A stretch of 64,000 nucleotides of DNA from Paenibacillus glycanilyticus NBRC 16618 (GCF_004000805.1 NZ_BILY01000030.1:1-64000); one strand, 5' to 3'. Shown: positions 53,013-61,574, numbered from the stretch's first letter. Numbers and translations are program-made. The notes: generated by a model not told the origin, from the letters alone.

Positions 53013-53205
53013 TCATACGTTGGATTTACTCCATTGAAATCAGGGGGAAAGGAAGAACACGGAGGCTACGTTGGATTCACTCCAGTATAAGGGGCCAGAA
53101 TGAGCAAGAATCGTCCAAATGAGCGGACTATCCTGTAGAGACTCCAATGTAGATCCAGTAAACAGTCAAAAATAGCCCGATACGCTGTACGAAATCCAAC
53201 GTAGC
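53013..53205. repeat. four-motif phased repeat element (family B, copy 2)
   Basis: Motif centres at 53027, 53078, 53140 and 53192 (spacings 51, 62, 52). The first two read TACGTTGGATTNACTCCA forward; the last two end TCCAATGTAG and TCCAACGTAG, i.e. reversed, and their left arms have decayed to CTGTA. The linker contains GTCCAAAT...GCGGAC. The segment around 53068-53104 matches the reverse of 5952-5990 in copy 1, including GGGCCAGAATGAG-type linker bases. It sits between convergent genes, directly after a terminator. Confidence 0.85.
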
Positions 53206-53256
53206 CCAACTGTTACCCTATCGCCTCGAATGGCTCTCGAAACGTACCGTCTTAGT

Positions 53257-55020
53257 TCAGCCGTATAGCTTGCTTCCGGATATTTTGAACGAATCCGCCT
53301 GTTCTTTCATTCCGGCCTCGAAAGCCTCTTCGTTATTCAGTCCTCGCGCTTCCGCGTATTCCCGAATGTCCTGCGTTATCCGCATGCTGCAGAACTTTGG
53401 TCCGCACATGGAGCAGAAGTGAGCCGTTTTCGCCGCCTCGGCGGGCAGCGTCTCGTCATGGTAGGCGATCGCTCGTTCAGGATCAAGGGACAAGTGGAAC
53501 TGGTCTCGCCATCGGAATTCGAACCTTGCCTTCGACAAGGCGTCGTCCCGGAGTTTCGCCAAGGGATGTCCTTTGGCAAGGTCGGCGGCGTGCGCTGCTA
53601 TTTTGTAGGCGATGACACCGTCTTTAACATCTTCTTTATTTGGGAGGCCCAGATGCTCTTTAGGCGTTACATAGCATAACATTGCCGTTCCGAACCAACC
53701 GATCATCGCTGCTCCTATCGCCGATGTGATATGGTCGTAACCCGGCGCGATGTCCGTGGTAAGCGGCCCTAGGGTATAAAACGGCGCTTCCTTGCAGATC
53801 TCCATTTGAAGGTCGACGTTTTCTTTGATCAGATGCATGGGGACATGGCCCGGCCCTTCAATCATGACCTGGACATCATGCTTCCAAGCGATATCCGTCA
53901 GCTCTCCAAGCGTCCTCAGCTCCGCAAACTGAGCTTCATCGTTGGCGTCTGCAATGGAGCCTGGACGCAGGCCGTCTCCAAGCGAGAACGACACGTCGTA
54001 GGCTTTCATAATCTCGCATATTTCTTCAAAATGGGTGTAGAGGAAGTTTTCCTTATGGTGAGCAAGACACCAGGCAGCCATGATGGAGCCGCCCCTGGAA
54101 ACGATGCCGGTAACGCGTTTGGCCGTAAGCGGAATGTAACGCAGCAGCACGCCGGCATGAATAGTGAAATAATCGACGCCTTGTTCAGCCTGTTCGATTA
54201 ACGTATCGCGAAACACTTCCCAGCTCAGGTCTTCCGCTTTTCCGTTTACTTTTTCAAGCGCCTGGTAAATGGGTACGGTACCAACGGGAACGGGGGAGTT
54301 GCGGATAATCCATTCGCGTGTGGTATGGATGTTTTTGCCCGTGGACAAGTCCATGATCGTATCCGCTCCCCAGCGGGTTGCCCACGTCATTTTCTCGACT
54401 TCCTCTTCGATAGAGGAGGTAACGGCAGAATTGCCGATGTTCGCGTTAATCTTTACATGGAAACGGCTCCCGATAATCATCGGTTCGAGTTCGGGATGGT
54501 TGATGTTTGCCGGTATAACCGCACGCCCGCGGGCCACCTCCGAACGGACCAGCTCAGGATCAACACCTTCCCGAATCGCAATAAACTCCATTTCCGGAGT
54601 AATGATGCCTTTGCGGGCATAGTGAAGCTGCGTGACGTTTTTTCCCGGCTTTGCCCGTAGAGGCCGGTGAGTCAGGCCCGGGAAAATTTCCGCGCCATTC
54701 TTCTTTGCTCGTTCCTCGTTTGAAAATCCGTTATCTTCCGGCTTAATTACCCGGCCGTCGTAAGCTTCGGCGTGACCACGATCGCTGATCCACTTGCCGC
54801 GCAAGATAGGGAGACCTTTTCGTACATCGGCCTCGTAGGACTCGTCCGTGTACGGGCCGCTTGAGTCATACACCCGTACGGGCTCGTTTGGCTGCGGCAG
54901 TCCGTCTTTTCCCCGACTTTCGGATAATACGATTTCGCGCATGGGAACACGAATATCTTCCCTTGATCCTCTCACATACGTTTTGCGGCTGCCCGGCAGC
55001 GGCGTCGATAAAATCGGCAT
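53257..55020 (-). CDS. thiC: phosphomethylpyrimidine synthase ThiC
   Basis: 587 residues, full length. ThiC makes the pyrimidine moiety of thiamine from aminoimidazole ribotide by radical SAM chemistry. The C-terminal iron-sulphur motif CxxCxxxxC is CSMCGPKFC (Cys536, 539, 544). Core motifs include GTVPIYQALEKVNGKAEDLS, MIEGPGHVPMHLIKENVDLQ and YTLGPLTTDIAPGYDHITSA. An AGGAGG site lies eight bases before the ATG. Expression is controlled by a TPP riboswitch and terminator about 200-400 bases upstream. No other thi gene is linked. Confidence 0.97.
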   Translation of the reverse strand: MPILSTPLPGSRKTYVRGSREDIRVPMREIVLSESRGKDGLPQPNEPVRVYDSSGPYTDESYEADVRKGLPILRGKWISDRGHAEAYDGRVIKPEDNGFSNEERAKKNGAEIFPGLTHRPLRAKPGKNVTQLHYARKGIITPEMEFIAIREGVDPELVRSEVARGRAVIPANINHPELEPMIIGSRFHVKINANIGNSAVTSSIEEEVEKMTWATRWGADTIMDLSTGKNIHTTREWIIRNSPVPVGTVPIYQALEKVNGKAEDLSWEVFRDTLIEQAEQGVDYFTIHAGVLLRYIPLTAKRVTGIVSRGGSIMAAWCLAHHKENFLYTHFEEICEIMKAYDVSFSLGDGLRPGSIADANDEAQFAELRTLGELTDIAWKHDVQVMIEGPGHVPMHLIKENVDLQMEICKEAPFYTLGPLTTDIAPGYDHITSAIGAAMIGWFGTAMLCYVTPKEHLGLPNKEDVKDGVIAYKIAAHAADLAKGHPLAKLRDDALSKARFEFRWRDQFHLSLDPERAIAYHDETLPAEAAKTAHFCSMCGPKFCSMRITQDIREYAEARGLNNEEAFEAGMKEQADSFKISGSKLYG

Positions 55021-55228
55021 AAAAAACCTCCTAAGAGCATTCGATAGGTTCGGAATGTCCGCTAGGAGGCCGTTGTTTAGGGTAATGAGACTGTACGCGG
55101 CATAGCTTCAGCAGCCCGTTAATTAGACACGGGCGAATAGGCAGAGCTCACCCCGGAAGGGCAAAGCCCGCAACCCCGGGTCGCTCCCCAAAGGCAGCTT
55201 TCGATGCGGCCGGACGATTCGCCGGCAA
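55021..55228 (-). other. thiC leader downstream of the terminator
   Basis: About 208 bases of transcribed leader between the riboswitch terminator and the thiC start. It contains GC-rich self-complementary tracts (around 55153-55195) that could form further hairpins. I see no second TPP element and no small gene with a ribosome site. The opposite strand up to 55580 holds only the start of the next gene. Confidence 0.5.
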
Positions 55229-55259
55229 CAAAAAAAGCCGCCCCGTCGGGAGCGGCTTG
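55229..55259 (-). terminator. riboswitch-controlled terminator in the thiC leader
   Basis: On the minus strand, AAGCCGCTCCCGACGGGGCGGC is followed by TTTTTTT. This is the expression platform of the TPP riboswitch: with TPP bound, transcription should stop here. It lies about 210 bases before the thiC start. Confidence 0.9.
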
Positions 55260-55341
55260 AGGTGTCGAAATCCGTGCAAATCGAAACGGACGGATGACAA
55301 TAGCATCCGTTTCTATCGCATATGGCTGACGCGCACAAGAC

Positions 55342-55430
55342 CACTTTCCTACGCTGGCATAACCCAGATCAGGTTCAAAGGGACCAAGGCTAAGCCTTAT
55401 CTCAGCCCTTGCGGGCGCCCCTAGTGGAAT
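55342..55430 (-). promoter_or_regulatory. TPP riboswitch (THI element)
   Basis: On the minus strand the conserved blocks appear in order: CTAGGGGCGCCC, GGGCTGAGATAAGG, CCCTTTGAACCTGATCTGGG, and TTATGCCAGCGTAGGAAAG. These match the CUGAGA and ACCUGAUCUGG cores that bind the pyrimidine and pyrophosphate of TPP. It is followed by an intrinsic terminator and then thiC. Confidence 0.95.
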
Positions 55431-55580
55431 TCCTTGTCAAAAGAGTACACTCGAAAAAGGAAGCTGTCAAGCTGCCGTTCAAGCGGAATCTTTCATTTTA
55501 GGGCTGATAGGCAGGATGATTTGACCGTTTATTGAATAGTAATATACAATCTCGTACTTGATCAGGGGAGGTTGGATGAA

Positions 55581-56045
55581 TTGGACAATCAGCCATGCAA
55601 GCATGCGGTCAGAAACCCTTCGGGCCTGAAGAACATTTTTGCGATGACGGTGCTGTGTTCACTCTTTCTTGTTTGTACGCTGCGGGGAAAAGACGATTAT
55701 GCGGTCCTGTACGTTCCGGCCATAGTGTTTTCTTGCTTCTGCGCTGCCGTATTGCTCTGGTCCCTGTACCGGGCATTACAGAAACCGATTGATCTCTGCC
55801 TGCAGGGGGATGCGCTTTTGCTTAACGGAGCTGCGATTACGCCTGAGCAGATTAAGGTCATCATGATCAGGCGGGACTCGGTTCATCCGATTATCGGGAT
55901 TAAGCCTTATGGCGCGAGAATTGTTCCTGTCCGTATGTGCTTCAGATATGTGAACGAAGAGGAACAAGGCTTCGCGGATATCGCCGACTGGGCGAAGCGG
56001 AATAACGTAAACGTCGATTACGGGTTCTTTTTTAGATGGATATAG
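55581..56045 (+). CDS. two-helix membrane protein of unknown function
   Basis: 154 residues. A TTG start at 55581 fits GGGGAGG, which overlaps an earlier TTG. Two hydrophobic segments, IFAMTVLCSLFLVCTL and LYVPAIVFSCFCAAVLLWSL, precede a soluble domain (ICLQGDALLLNGAAITPEQI-like, ending NNVNVDYGFFFRW) that looks like a small PH-type beta barrel. I cannot name the family. It is followed 14 bp later by a lipoprotein gene, so the two probably form an operon. Confidence 0.65.
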   Translation: MDNQPCKHAVRNPSGLKNIFAMTVLCSLFLVCTLRGKDDYAVLYVPAIVFSCFCAAVLLWSLYRALQKPIDLCLQGDALLLNGAAITPEQIKVIMIRRDSVHPIIGIKPYGARIVPVRMCFRYVNEEEQGFADIADWAKRNNVNVDYGFFFRWI

Positions 56046-56059
56046 AGAGGCAGAATGAA

Positions 56060-56500
56060 ATGAAACTATTATCGGGAGTCTTAATGATTGCAATAGTCCT
56101 AATGCTGTCTGCTTGCGCGGGCAAGGAAGCCTTACATGCCGATGGCGTGAGCAAAGCTCTTCAGAAGCAAGGCCTTGAAGTTCGCGAGTTATCGTCCGAT
56201 GAGGTTAAACAGCTGGCATCTACTCCGGTTAATATCAACGGAGTTGAACCCGTAACCTTTGAATTAACGCTTCCCGCTGCAGATATGGCCCATCGCGAGT
56301 TTGTTTTTGCTTATGTATTTTCTTCGGAAAAGGAACGTATCCGTGTGGAGAGCTTAGACGGAACGCCTACTCCGATCAAGATGAATGATTTGTACCCGAA
56401 TGTCATACGCAAGAAGAATCTGATCGTCAACTATTGGTCTTACAACAAGGATAATCCGCTGTTAATCAAGCAGATTAGCAGAGCGATCGATAAGCTGTAG
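56060..56500 (+). CDS. small lipoprotein of unknown function
   Basis: 146 residues with the lipobox LSAC after MKLLSGVLMIAIVLM. The mature part is mixed alpha/beta (KALQKQGLEVRELSSDEVKQ, TFELTLPAADMAHREFVFAY). I recognise no enzyme motif. AGAGAGG lies nine bases before the ATG at 56060; an earlier start overlaps the preceding gene. Anchored on the outer membrane face. Confidence 0.72.
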   Translation: MKLLSGVLMIAIVLMLSACAGKEALHADGVSKALQKQGLEVRELSSDEVKQLASTPVNINGVEPVTFELTLPAADMAHREFVFAYVFSSEKERIRVESLDGTPTPIKMNDLYPNVIRKKNLIVNYWSYNKDNPLLIKQISRAIDKL

Positions 56501-56532
56501 CTCATATATCTCCTATTTGGAGGAGGACGGAC

Positions 56533-57540
56533 ATGAGTGTTCGTAAGATGAAAGCGCTGGTCTATAAGGCTTACGGTTCTCCGGAGGTTCTCGAGCTCGA
56601 AGAAGTGGATGTCCCCGTGCCGAAAGAGCATGAAGTGCTGATCGAGGTTCATGCTGCTTCGGTCAATTCATGGGATTGGGATCTGCTCCGCGGCAAACCG
56701 TACATAACCCGCATTGGCGGATTCCGCAAGCCGCGGTATCCGATTCTTGGTGCGGATATTGCCGGGAAAATAATTGCCGTTGGCGCCTCCGCCACGCGGT
56801 TCCGTCCTGGCGATGAGGTGTTCGGCGATCTGTCCGGCTGCGGCTGGGGCTGGGGCGGATTTGCCGAATACGTATGCGCGGGCGAGGAGGCATTAACTCC
56901 AATGCCGAATAGGCTGAGCTTCGAGCAAGCGGCAGCGATTCCGCAAGCGGCCGTGCTTGCCCTGCAGGGAATGCGCGATAAAGGGAATTTGCAGAAGGGC
57001 CAGAAAGTGCTCATCAATGGGGCAGGGGGCGGTGTAGGTACGTTTGCCATCCAATATGCCAAGCTGCACGAGGCGGAGGTAACCGCCGTTGACCGTGCGG
57101 GCAAGCGGGACATGCTGCTGTCCCTTGGAGCGGACCATGTGCTGGATTACAAGAAAGAGGACTTTACCGCAAATGGGCGGCAATACGATCTTATCCTGGA
57201 TGTAGTGGGAACCCGTTCCGTCTTCGAGGTGAAGCGCGCGCTAAAGAAAGGCGGTACATACGTTATGATAGGCGGCTTAATGCCTCGTCTTCTCCAGACG
57301 CTGCTCGCCGCACCGCTGATCCGCAGGTTTGAGAAGAAGAACATGACTATTCTGGTTCATAAGCCTAATCATGCGGATCAGCAGGTATGGAGGTCGCTTG
57401 CTGAAGCGGGCCGTATTGCTCCCGTCATTGACCGGCTGTATGGTTTGCAGGATGCCGCCGAAGCTCTCCGGTACTTCGGGGAAGGGGAATTTAAAGGGAA
57501 AGTCGTTGTCCGCATAAAAAGCGAAAACCCCATGCCATAA
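56533..57540 (+). CDS. zinc-independent quinone oxidoreductase-like MDR dehydrogenase
   Basis: 335 residues. Medium-chain dehydrogenase fold: N-terminal GroES-like domain (LVYKAYGSPEVLELEEVDVP), NAD(P) Rossmann motif INGAGGGVGTFAIQYAK, and SLGADHVLDYKKEDF. The four structural zinc cysteines of alcohol dehydrogenases are missing, which points to the quinone oxidoreductase/enoyl reductase branch. GGAGGAGG precedes the ATG at 56533. The terminator hairpin includes its stop codon. Confidence 0.87.
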   Translation: MSVRKMKALVYKAYGSPEVLELEEVDVPVPKEHEVLIEVHAASVNSWDWDLLRGKPYITRIGGFRKPRYPILGADIAGKIIAVGASATRFRPGDEVFGDLSGCGWGWGGFAEYVCAGEEALTPMPNRLSFEQAAAIPQAAVLALQGMRDKGNLQKGQKVLINGAGGGVGTFAIQYAKLHEAEVTAVDRAGKRDMLLSLGADHVLDYKKEDFTANGRQYDLILDVVGTRSVFEVKRALKKGGTYVMIGGLMPRLLQTLLAAPLIRRFEKKNMTILVHKPNHADQQVWRSLAEAGRIAPVIDRLYGLQDAAEALRYFGEGEFKGKVVVRIKSENPMP

Positions 57541-57553
57541 AGGCATGGGGTTT
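57525..57553. terminator. bidirectional terminator
   Basis: AAACCCCATGCC pairs with GGCATGGGGTTT around ATAAA. It contains the stop codon of the plus-strand dehydrogenase and closes the convergent minus-strand gene 22 bp away. Confidence 0.88.
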
Positions 57554-57574
57554 CTTGCCGATCTTTTTATCCCA

Positions 57575-60500
57575 TTATTTCACGACGGTAACGGTAATCG
57601 TATCGCTCGCGGTAACGCCTGCCGCATTCAAAAGCTCGCAGCGGTATTCGTAGGCGCCGGGCGTTTTGCCCGAAATGGCGGTTACGGCGGTTTGCGCCGC
57701 GGGAGTAGCATCCTTCAGCAATTGCGTATCGATGAGTATTCCGTTTTCGTATAAGCGGTATTCGGTAGCATTCGTGCCCCACCACAGATTCATCGTTACT
57801 TTGTAGCTTCCGTCTTGATCCCAGTTGTCATGGGACAGGACGGCTTTGCCCGGGGAAGCGTCGGTTACTTTAACGACCAGCGTACTGCTGGCTGTTTTGC
57901 CATATGCATTAATCAATTCCGCCGTATACGTATAAGTTCCGTTAGCTTTGCCCGTAATTTGTGTCTGTACGGACTGGGCGGAAGGAGAAGCATCCTTCAA
58001 TTCGACGGTATCGATCAGAACGCCATTCTCGTACAGCCGGTATTCGGAACCGTTATTGCCCCACCACAGGTTCATCGTTACCGTATAGCTTCCGTCTTGA
58101 AGGCCGTTATCCCAGCCGTTGTTATGGGATAAGACCGGCGTTCCCGGAGCGCCGTCGGCAAGCGGCTTGCTTGTCACTTTGAACGTGTAGCTTGCAGTGG
58201 ACGTATTGCCTGCTTTGTCGGTTACCGTATATTGTACCGTGTGGCTTCCGATACCAAGCTTGGAAGCTTCGATCGAATAACCGTCTGCAATCGCGCTATT
58301 GTCCAAGAGCAGCTGCTCCGAAGCAACGCCGGATAGCGTATCGCTGCTTGCAAGGTCATAGACAAGGGTCGCCGTCTCAAGAACGTCCGCCACTTGTGCG
58401 CCGGATTGCGTTAATACCGCTGCCGGAGCGGTCTTGTCCAATCGAACATGAACCGAAGACACGCTGCTTTTGTTGCCTGCTGCATCTACCGCGTAATAAG
58501 AAAATAAATGATTGCCTTCTGCAGTTACGGTGACAGGCGTTGTGTAGTCCGAAAAGCTGTTATCGTTTAACGAGTAAAACGAATCTACTTTACCTTCCGA
58601 GTTGTCTTGAGCGGAGACGGTCACTTGAACATCCTGATTCAACCAGCCTTCCGCATTAGGAGAAGCGGACAGCGAAGCTTGGGCGGTTGGCGGCTCGTTA
58701 TCCGCCGGCTGTACAATCGTGAAATCCGCGAGGCTGCGCGGCTTGAGCTGGTATAAGTCTTTGAAAATAGCGGACACGCCGGTGATCGTTACCTTTTGAC
58801 CAACGGTATAAGGGAAGCTGCTTTGCGTAAGGCCGGTGCGTCCGTCAACACGGATATGATTAACCGTACCATTATCGCCGACAGCGTCAAACTCGAAGGA
58901 GCCGGATGGCGTGGCGGAGATGATGTTGGCAATCGTGACGTCCTTCAGCTGCAGCAGCTGGCCTTGATTGGAGCTGTCCACTGCGGTTGCCGGGCTTGGG
59001 GCCGGCAAAGCTGCCGTTCCCGTTTTTTCGATGGCGACAATATCTCCAAGCTCAAGCTCGGTATTGTAGAGTGCGGTAGTTGCCGTTACTTTAACTACAT
59101 CGCCCGCATGATACCCGGCTGCATTCTGGTAGACGTAAATAACGCCTGTCTGATCCTGCAGGTAGAAGGCTTGTCCGCCGAAAATACCGGGCTCCGTCGT
59201 CACTACGCCTTCAACCGTAACGGTAGCGCCGACGGTTTTGGCACGGGATTCCGCGATCGTGATTTTGGCGGGAATTCCGCCTTCATCGCCCGGGAGAGGC
59301 TCAGCGGCGACGTTGCCAAGCGTAACGCCTTCTGTCAGCAGGTTCGTGCTGTTTTGTCTAAGGCGAAGATTAGCCGCGCCGGTGGAACCGGCCTTTAAGC
59401 GAATGGTTAAATCCTTATAAGCATGCCCTGTGGCATCGGCCGTAACATTAAAACTCGCGCCGTAGCCGTAAGCCGTTGGCCAAGTTCCGTCTGCATTTTG
59501 CACCTGAGCGATTTGGCTGCCGCCGCTCGTTAAGTAAACGCCAATCTGATAATTGCTTACAGTCGAATTAGGAGCCAGGTTGTTAAATACGACGCGAACC
59601 GGGAACGGCGTTCCGCTGTTAGGCAGCGTTGCCTGATGCACAAAGCTGTATGCCGGGTTGGAGACAGCCGTTGTGCCACCGAAAGAACCGGCCTTGAATG
59701 TCGAACGGTCATACCATTTGTAGCCTGCATTTGGAGCTGACCATGGTTCAGGCTGCGGTTCCGTGGACAAGGCTGGAGTCTCGAAAGGAAGAATAGCGGT
59801 AGGCTGGTCGAGCTGCAAGCCGTTTACTTGGCTCAGGCTTGTATAGCTTTCTTTCGTCGACAGCCAGTCGATAAGGTTAACGAGCAAGACGCCGTCATTC
59901 ACTTCTTTGAAGCCGTCGTAAGTGGTTTTCTTCGCGCCCGTATCTTCGCGCAAATATTTAGGCGATACGTCCTCAACCGGGGAGGAGTCTCCGATAAAAG
60001 CCGCTTTCCCGCCGCCAAGCTTGGATATGGCTACATAAGGACCTTCCGCTGCGCCGCCGCCGTTGTATACCCCTTGGTCAACCGCGCTTGCCCAAGCTTC
60101 GTTTGTTTGAGGCAGATACACAATGCCTTTTGCTTTCGTCGGATCAATAATGGCAAGCGTCGAGCCGGCATGCATGGCTACGGCCGATACGCCCTCCGTA
60201 ATGCCAAACGCCTGGTTTGGAGCCACAATGTTGGTTGCGTTAATGTCGCCAAGCGCATTGTAACGGAAGCGGATGCCGAAGTTATCGGCCAGCCAGTCCG
60301 AGCTTGCGACATTTTGCATCGCATAGGAGTTGGCTTCTTCCGTGCTCATGCCTTGAGCCGGATTCGCCCATGCGCCGCGGCGGTAACCGTTGATGGACTC
60401 CGAACCGTCCCAGCGGTTTTTATTCCGGTCTGCGTTGTAATGGTCGCCGATGAAGAAGATGCTGCCGCCGCCTTCGACATATTGCTCCATTGCCGCTTGC

Positions 60501-60877
60501 TCCGAGGTTTTGAACGGAATATTAGGTTCTGCAATAACGAATACGTCATAACCTTTCAAATCGTCATACGTAAACGCGGTAGACTTGCGAAGCTCTTGGA
60601 CATAGTAGCCATTGTTGGCAAGTCCGTTGGCGAAATCCGAGAATCCGCCGTCGATTACCCAGTCCGCAGCTCCCGCTGTCTGCGCGTGCGTGTTGTCGAA
60701 CAACACCTTTTTACCCGCATTCTCGTTGACGACCTTAGCGTTGATGTAAGGGGCAGGATCCGATGGTCCCTCCGCATGAGCGCTATTGCTTGTCCATTGA
60801 TACTGAACCGGCACAACCAGCAGCATCATCAGCAATAACTTTAGCCATTTGTGTCTCATTTGAAGTAATCTCTCCAC
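57575..60877 (-). CDS. large secreted modular protein with GATase-like, OB-fold, Ig-like and chitinase-A-N-like domains
   Basis: 1100 residues. A signal peptide ends near NSAHA. Residues about 45-350 form a DUF4350/GATase-1-like domain (ADWVIDGGFSDFANGLANNG, YVEGGGSIFFIGDHYNADRN). The middle includes an OB-fold-like stretch (TVEGVVTTEPGIFGGQAFYL, QDQTGVIYVY), as in YhcR-type nucleases, then Ig/bacterial-type repeats (FSYYAVDAAGNKSS). Two 90-residue repeats at the C-terminus (VTMNLWWGNNGSEYRLYENG and VTMNLWWGTNATEYRLYENG) resemble the chitinase A N-terminal domain of Paenibacillus enzymes. I see no complete nuclease or glycosidase active site. The GTG at 60877 fits GGGAGG seven bases upstream; an ATG at 60859 is also possible. 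Confidence 0.78.
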   Translation of the reverse strand: MERLLQMRHKWLKLLLMMLLVVPVQYQWTSNSAHAEGPSDPAPYINAKVVNENAGKKVLFDNTHAQTAGAADWVIDGGFSDFANGLANNGYYVQELRKSTAFTYDDLKGYDVFVIAEPNIPFKTSEQAAMEQYVEGGGSIFFIGDHYNADRNKNRWDGSESINGYRRGAWANPAQGMSTEEANSYAMQNVASSDWLADNFGIRFRYNALGDINATNIVAPNQAFGITEGVSAVAMHAGSTLAIIDPTKAKGIVYLPQTNEAWASAVDQGVYNGGGAAEGPYVAISKLGGGKAAFIGDSSPVEDVSPKYLREDTGAKKTTYDGFKEVNDGVLLVNLIDWLSTKESYTSLSQVNGLQLDQPTAILPFETPALSTEPQPEPWSAPNAGYKWYDRSTFKAGSFGGTTAVSNPAYSFVHQATLPNSGTPFPVRVVFNNLAPNSTVSNYQIGVYLTSGGSQIAQVQNADGTWPTAYGYGASFNVTADATGHAYKDLTIRLKAGSTGAANLRLRQNSTNLLTEGVTLGNVAAEPLPGDEGGIPAKITIAESRAKTVGATVTVEGVVTTEPGIFGGQAFYLQDQTGVIYVYQNAAGYHAGDVVKVTATTALYNTELELGDIVAIEKTGTAALPAPSPATAVDSSNQGQLLQLKDVTIANIISATPSGSFEFDAVGDNGTVNHIRVDGRTGLTQSSFPYTVGQKVTITGVSAIFKDLYQLKPRSLADFTIVQPADNEPPTAQASLSASPNAEGWLNQDVQVTVSAQDNSEGKVDSFYSLNDNSFSDYTTPVTVTAEGNHLFSYYAVDAAGNKSSVSSVHVRLDKTAPAAVLTQSGAQVADVLETATLVYDLASSDTLSGVASEQLLLDNSAIADGYSIEASKLGIGSHTVQYTVTDKAGNTSTASYTFKVTSKPLADGAPGTPVLSHNNGWDNGLQDGSYTVTMNLWWGNNGSEYRLYENGVLIDTVELKDASPSAQSVQTQITGKANGTYTYTAELINAYGKTASSTLVVKVTDASPGKAVLSHDNWDQDGSYKVTMNLWWGTNATEYRLYENGILIDTQLLKDATPAAQTAVTAISGKTPGAYEYRCELLNAAGVTASDTITVTVVK

Positions 60878-61028
60878 AACCATTCCTCCCAACAGCTATT
60901 TGTATCTTTCGGCGTTTAGTTTACCACGTTATTCCAGAATTGTGTGATAGGGTATTGTAAAAAGGGTCGCATGGACTAGGACAGCCATTAACGTATACTT
61001 GAAGAAAGGTTGAAAGGAGGAATACAAT

Positions 61029-61574
61029 ATGCGTGTCGACGGCAAAACCTTGGCGCTTAGAACCATTGAACGGGAAGATATGTACCGGCTGTGGCATTTA
61101 AAATACGGGGAAGAGAATCCGGAGTGGAAAAAATGGGACGCTCCTTATTTCCCTCATAACCGAATAGATTTCGAAGCCTTCCAAACCCAAACGGAGGTCC
61201 GGCTGTCCGCCGATGACGTTCCTTCCATGCTCATTATGGAATCGGAAGGACAGATTATCGGGATCGTATCCTACTATTGGGAGGATAGGCCTTCGCTGTG
61301 GCTTGAGCTTGGCATTACGATCTACAGCCCGAAGCATTGGAGCGGGGGTTACGGAACGGAGGCTTTAACGTTATGGATCAACTATCTGTTCGGGGCAATG
61401 CCGCTCGTGCGAGTCGGGCTCACCACCTGGTCGGGCAATAACCGAATGATCCGCTGCGCCGAGAAGCTTGGAATGACGATGGAAGCAAGAATCCGCAAGG
61501 TACGCTTATATAATGGCGAGTACTACGATTCCATTCGGATGGGGATTTTGCGCGAGGAATGGGAAGGGCGATAA
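61029..61574 (+). CDS. GNAT acetyltransferase, RimJ/RimL-type
   Basis: 181 residues. It starts TLALRTIEREDMYRLWHLKY, and the acetyl-CoA loop is IYSPKHWSGGYGTEALTLWI, with WSGNNRMIRCAEKLGMTMEA near the C-terminus; all are typical of the RimJ/RimL subfamily, which acetylates protein N-termini or small amines. An AAAGGAGG site precedes the ATG. Monocistronic. Confidence 0.9.
   Translation: MRVDGKTLALRTIEREDMYRLWHLKYGEENPEWKKWDAPYFPHNRIDFEAFQTQTEVRLSADDVPSMLIMESEGQIIGIVSYYWEDRPSLWLELGITIYSPKHWSGGYGTEALTLWINYLFGAMPLVRVGLTTWSGNNRMIRCAEKLGMTMEARIRKVRLYNGEYYDSIRMGILREEWEGR

Noticed and set aside
5846..53205. Family B elements as insertion sequences or MITEs
   Set aside because: No target duplications or terminal inverted repeats of IS type are evident, and no transposase is in the window. 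Copying by an unlinked transposase remains possible.
55123..55344. 73-codon minus-strand frame inside the thiC leader
   Set aside because: It runs through the riboswitch terminator, is very rich in Cys and Arg, and has no ribosome site.
59828..60838. 336-codon plus-strand frame opposite the large secreted protein
   Set aside because: Shadow of the minus-strand gene with a signal peptide and clear domains.
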